DNA of 64,000 nucleotides from CAYSFW01 sp050329935. GTDB lineage: Bacteria; Pseudomonadota; Gammaproteobacteria; UWMA-0217. Position numbers and translations under genes: made by a program. Positions 61,516 through 64,000 of the stretch are shown in pieces. Where the stretch lies: the NCBI GenBank assembly GCA_050329935.1, contig JBHJOI010000015.1, positions 1-64,000 of the forward strand, written 5' to 3'. Within the stretch, counting starts at the first letter, position 1, and every line of letters begins with the position of its first letter. The notes under the pieces are model-generated. The model made no database searches. It saw only the letters and a list, made by a program, of their open reading frames with translations, and was not told where the DNA came from.

Positions 61516-64000
61516 ATGCGCATCCTGAGTCTGCGCTTCAAGAACCTCAACTCGCTCACCGGAGAGTGGCGCGTCGATTTCACCCATCCCGACTACGCCA
61601 ACGACGGACTGTTTGCGATCACCGGCCCGACCGGTGCCGGCAAATCCACCCTGCTTGACGCACTTTGTCTGGCGTTGTACGGGCGCACGCCGCGGCTCAA
61701 CAAGATCGGCAAGAGCGGCAACGAAATCATGGCGCGGCAAACCGGAGAGTGTTTCGCCGAAGTCGTGTTTTCGACCCGGGCGGGTCAGTTCCGCTGCCAC
61801 TGGAGCCAGCATCGCGCGCGGCGCAAACCGGGTGGCGAGCTACAACCGCCCAAACACGAGATCTCCGACGACAACAGCGGGCAGCTCGTTGACACCCGCG
61901 CACGCGGGGTCGCGACGCACATCGAAAAAGTCACCGGGATGGACTTCGATCGCTTCACCCGCTCGATGCTGCTGGCGCAAGGCGGGTTCGCCGCCTTCCT
62001 TCAGGCCGCGCCCGATGACCGCGCGCCCATCCTAGAGCAGCTCACCGGCACGGAAATCTACAGTCGAATCTCCGTCGCGACCCACGAACGACGCGGCGCC
62101 GAACGCACCACGCTGGAAGGCCTGATCGGCGAACTCAACGGCCTGCAACCGCTGCCAGCGGAAGAACAACATCGGCTCCATGAGCAACTTTCGACGCAGC
62201 GCGGCGACGCAACGCGCATCGAAACGCGGCGCGAGCAACTGCGGGCCGCGATCGCTTGGTTCGACCAGATCGACGCCTTGCAGCAAGCACTCGACAAATT
62301 GCACGCCGAGACCGAGGCGGCCGCGGCGATCCGCGCCGATTTCGCGCCCGAGGCCAACCGCCTGGCGCGTGGCGAGCGCGCGATACGGCTGGGCGAGCCC
62401 TACACAACCCTCGATGCCGAGCGAAATCAGCACGGCATCGAGCACAACGAAGCGTGCGCGCTACGTGAACGCGAACCCGCCCAAAGCGCGATCCGCGATG
62501 AAACCGCACGACAACTCGAAGACGCGGAACGACGTCTGGGGCAACTCCGGGATCAACGCCAGACAACCGGCGAACAACTGAAACAGATTCGCGCGCTCGA
62601 CCATCAACTCGCCACGCAAAGCGACCAAATCGCTCAAACACAGGCCGAAATTGCCCAACGCCGCAGTGACCTCGAACGCCGCCAGGCCCAACAAACGGCT
62701 GCGACCGACCGCCTGCACGCGTCCGAGGCCACTCTATCGGCGCTTCAGCGGTTTCTGGAAGCACACGCCAAGGACGCCCAGATCCCGCACGCGCTGACCG
62801 GGCTGCGGCAACAATTTCGCGCCCACGGCGAGACCCAGCGGCAACACGGCGAGACCTCGGCGGCGCTCACCGACGCCGAACGGCAGGTTGACTCGGCACA
62901 CACGACGGCCGATCGCGCCGAGTCCGATCAGCAGGCAGCCCAACGGCATCTCACCGACGCCACCCACCGACTTACCGAGCAGCTGAATGCGTTACAGACC
63001 CTTGGCGACGGACGCGCCACCCACGATTGGCGCGATCAGCTCGCGCGCTTGACGACGCGTGCGGAACACCTGCGGCAACTCGATCAAGTCCTGGCGCGCG
63101 AGACAGCCGCCAACTCCGACCTCGCGTCGCTCCTCCCGCGGGAGCAAGCGCTGATCGCCGCCGCGACCGCCCAGGATCTCGCCATCGGCGCGTTCGACTC
63201 GCAATCGCGCCAGCAAGCCGAGCGCATCGAGCATCTCGAGCGGGAGCTGGCGCTGCTGAGCCGGATACGCGACCTGGAAACCGAACGAACCCATCTGGTC
63301 GATGGCGAGCCCTGCCCGCTTTGCGGCGCCACTGAACACCCCTACGCACGCGGTAACCTGCCCACACCGGACGCGGCTCGGACCGCGCTCGAGGACTCAA
63401 AGCGCGATCTCAAACGATTGCAGGCCGACCACCGCGACGCACAAATTCGCGCCGTGGCCCTCCGCAACGAGCTTGACCGCAATCGCGACATGCAAACCGC
63501 GCAGCGGCAGCAACGTGACGACGCGGCGCAGCAACGCGCCGCGCTCCTCACCGCGCTGGACCTGGAACCCGGAACCGTCATCACGCCGGCCGAGCCGCTT
63601 GCCGCCACCGAGCACGAGATCGAAGCCATCGCGAATCGCATACGCGAGATCGAGACCCAGGAAATCGCCGCGCGCGACCACGACCGCGCCCGGCAGCGCG
63701 CTCAAGATGCCGCCAACCAGGCCAACCTGGCGCACCAGCGCGCGACGCACGCCCTGGAAACCGCGCAACGTGAACGCGTCCGCCTCCACGCCAACCTGCA
63801 AACGCTCGCCGGGTACATCGCGGAACAACAGGCCGAACTGGCGTGCGCGCTGCACGCCTTCGACCTCAACGCCGACCGCCTGACGGACCTGGGCGCGCTC
63901 GAACGCGAGCTGAGCGACCGTGGCGCGCATTGGACCGAGCATCAGCGCCGTCGTGGCGAGATCGAACAGGAGATCACCCAACGCCGCGCCGAACTCGATA
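61516..64000 (+). CDS. sbcC: Exonuclease subunit SbcC (3' end cut by window edge)
   Basis: Rad50-type SMC ATPase; 828 codons visible, without a stop. It starts MRILSLRFKNLNSLTGEW with Walker A TGPTGAGKSTLLDAL near residue 40 and Q-loop MLLAQGGFAAFLQA. Long coiled coils rich in Glu, Arg and Gln follow. The zinc hook is CPLC at residues 600-603 (63313-63324), where two SbcC molecules join. Walker B and signature motifs lie beyond the window. Operon with sbcD. Confidence 0.95.
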   Translation, partial: MRILSLRFKNLNSLTGEWRVDFTHPDYANDGLFAITGPTGAGKSTLLDALCLALYGRTPRLNKIGKSGNEIMARQTGECFAEVVFSTRAGQFRCHWSQHRARRKPGGELQPPKHEISDDNSGQLVDTRARGVATHIEKVTGMDFDRFTRSMLLAQGGFAAFLQAAPDDRAPILEQLTGTEIYSRISVATHERRGAERTTLEGLIGELNGLQPLPAEEQHRLHEQLSTQRGDATRIETRREQLRAAIAWFDQIDALQQALDKLHAETEAAAAIRADFAPEANRLARGERAIRLGEPYTTLDAERNQHGIEHNEACALREREPAQSAIRDETARQLEDAERRLGQLRDQRQTTGEQLKQIRALDHQLATQSDQIAQTQAEIAQRRSDLERRQAQQTAATDRLHASEATLSALQRFLEAHAKDAQIPHALTGLRQQFRAHGETQRQHGETSAALTDAERQVDSAHTTADRAESDQQAAQRHLTDATHRLTEQLNALQTLGDGRATHDWRDQLARLTTRAEHLRQLDQVLARETAANSDLASLLPREQALIAAATAQDLAIGAFDSQSRQQAERIEHLERELALLSRIRDLETERTHLVDGEPCPLCGATEHPYARGNLPTPDAARTALEDSKRDLKRLQADHRDAQIRAVALRNELDRNRDMQTAQRQQRDDAAQQRAALLTALDLEPGTVITPAEPLAATEHEIEAIANRIREIETQEIAARDHDRARQRAQDAANQANLAHQRATHALETAQRERVRLHANLQTLAGYIAEQQAELACALHAFDLNADRLTDLGALERELSDRGAHWTEHQRRRGEIEQEITQRRAELD

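Overview
The window is a GC-rich proteobacterial chromosome segment that reads as a gammaproteobacterium. The ribosomal/replication block rpsF-rpsR-DUF2232-rplI-dnaB-alr has the Pseudomonas-like order, and the tRNA-Ala(GGC), tRNA-Glu(TTC) and tRNA-Arg(ACG) genes match gammaproteobacterial forms. Several loci point to C1/alcohol metabolism: a lanthanide-type ABC transporter (PedA1A2BC/Lut-like), an orphan PqqD, three genes of the tetrahydromethanopterin/methanofuran cofactor set (a DUF6513 pterin-synthase-like protein, DUF447, MfnB) and FdhD. The likely source is therefore a methylotrophic or alcohol-oxidising bacterium, although no dehydrogenase gene lies inside the window.

Left part (1-20 kb): a branched-chain amino acid ABC transporter (livH cut by the edge, livK), an EEP-family phosphoesterase, a soluble CZB chemoreceptor convergent with a Cache/PDC sensor protein, and a tRNA-Ala / small membrane protein / tRNA-Glu unit. 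Then comes a seven-gene metal operon (two COG0523 GTPases, DUF1826, a His-rich DUF2796/ZrgA-like protein, an FtsX-type ABC transporter and a DUF3299 lipoprotein). It lies behind a Zur-like regulator, with two matching palindromes between regulator and operon. A divergent unit (89-aa unknown, DUF2325, HemP) has a Fur-box-like site in front, suggesting paired zinc and iron responses. A Lon-like protease, a USP-like protein, a Host_attach-family protein and UPF0114 follow.

Middle (20-39 kb): a CbiM-like membrane protein, alr-dnaB, rplI-DUF2232-rpsR-rpsF with a candidate S6:S18 leader, a heat-shock small Hsp with a sigma-32-like promoter, cysS-murI, a glycosyltransferase, a DUF937-OmpA fusion, ridA and a phosphoethanolamine-transferase-like enzyme.

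C1 region (37-49 kb): a sigma-54 activator of the AcoR type diverges from a pqqD-like gene that has a well-formed -24/-12 promoter. Opposite lies a seven-gene, fully overlapping operon that joins a NitT/TauT-type ABC importer to the four-gene lanthanide-type transporter. Divergent from it are the three pterin/methanofuran genes.

Right part (49-64 kb): a visibly AT-richer exopolysaccharide operon resembling the XrtA/PEP-CTERM type but without exosortase. It holds an export lipoprotein, a Wzz-like protein, a BY-kinase-like protein with destroyed nucleotide motifs, an outer-membrane barrel, an ExeA-like ATPase fused to an FHA domain, and an O-antigen ligase. Facing it are an undecaprenyl-phosphate sugar transferase and rfbC, then fdhD, sbcD and sbcC (cut by the right edge).
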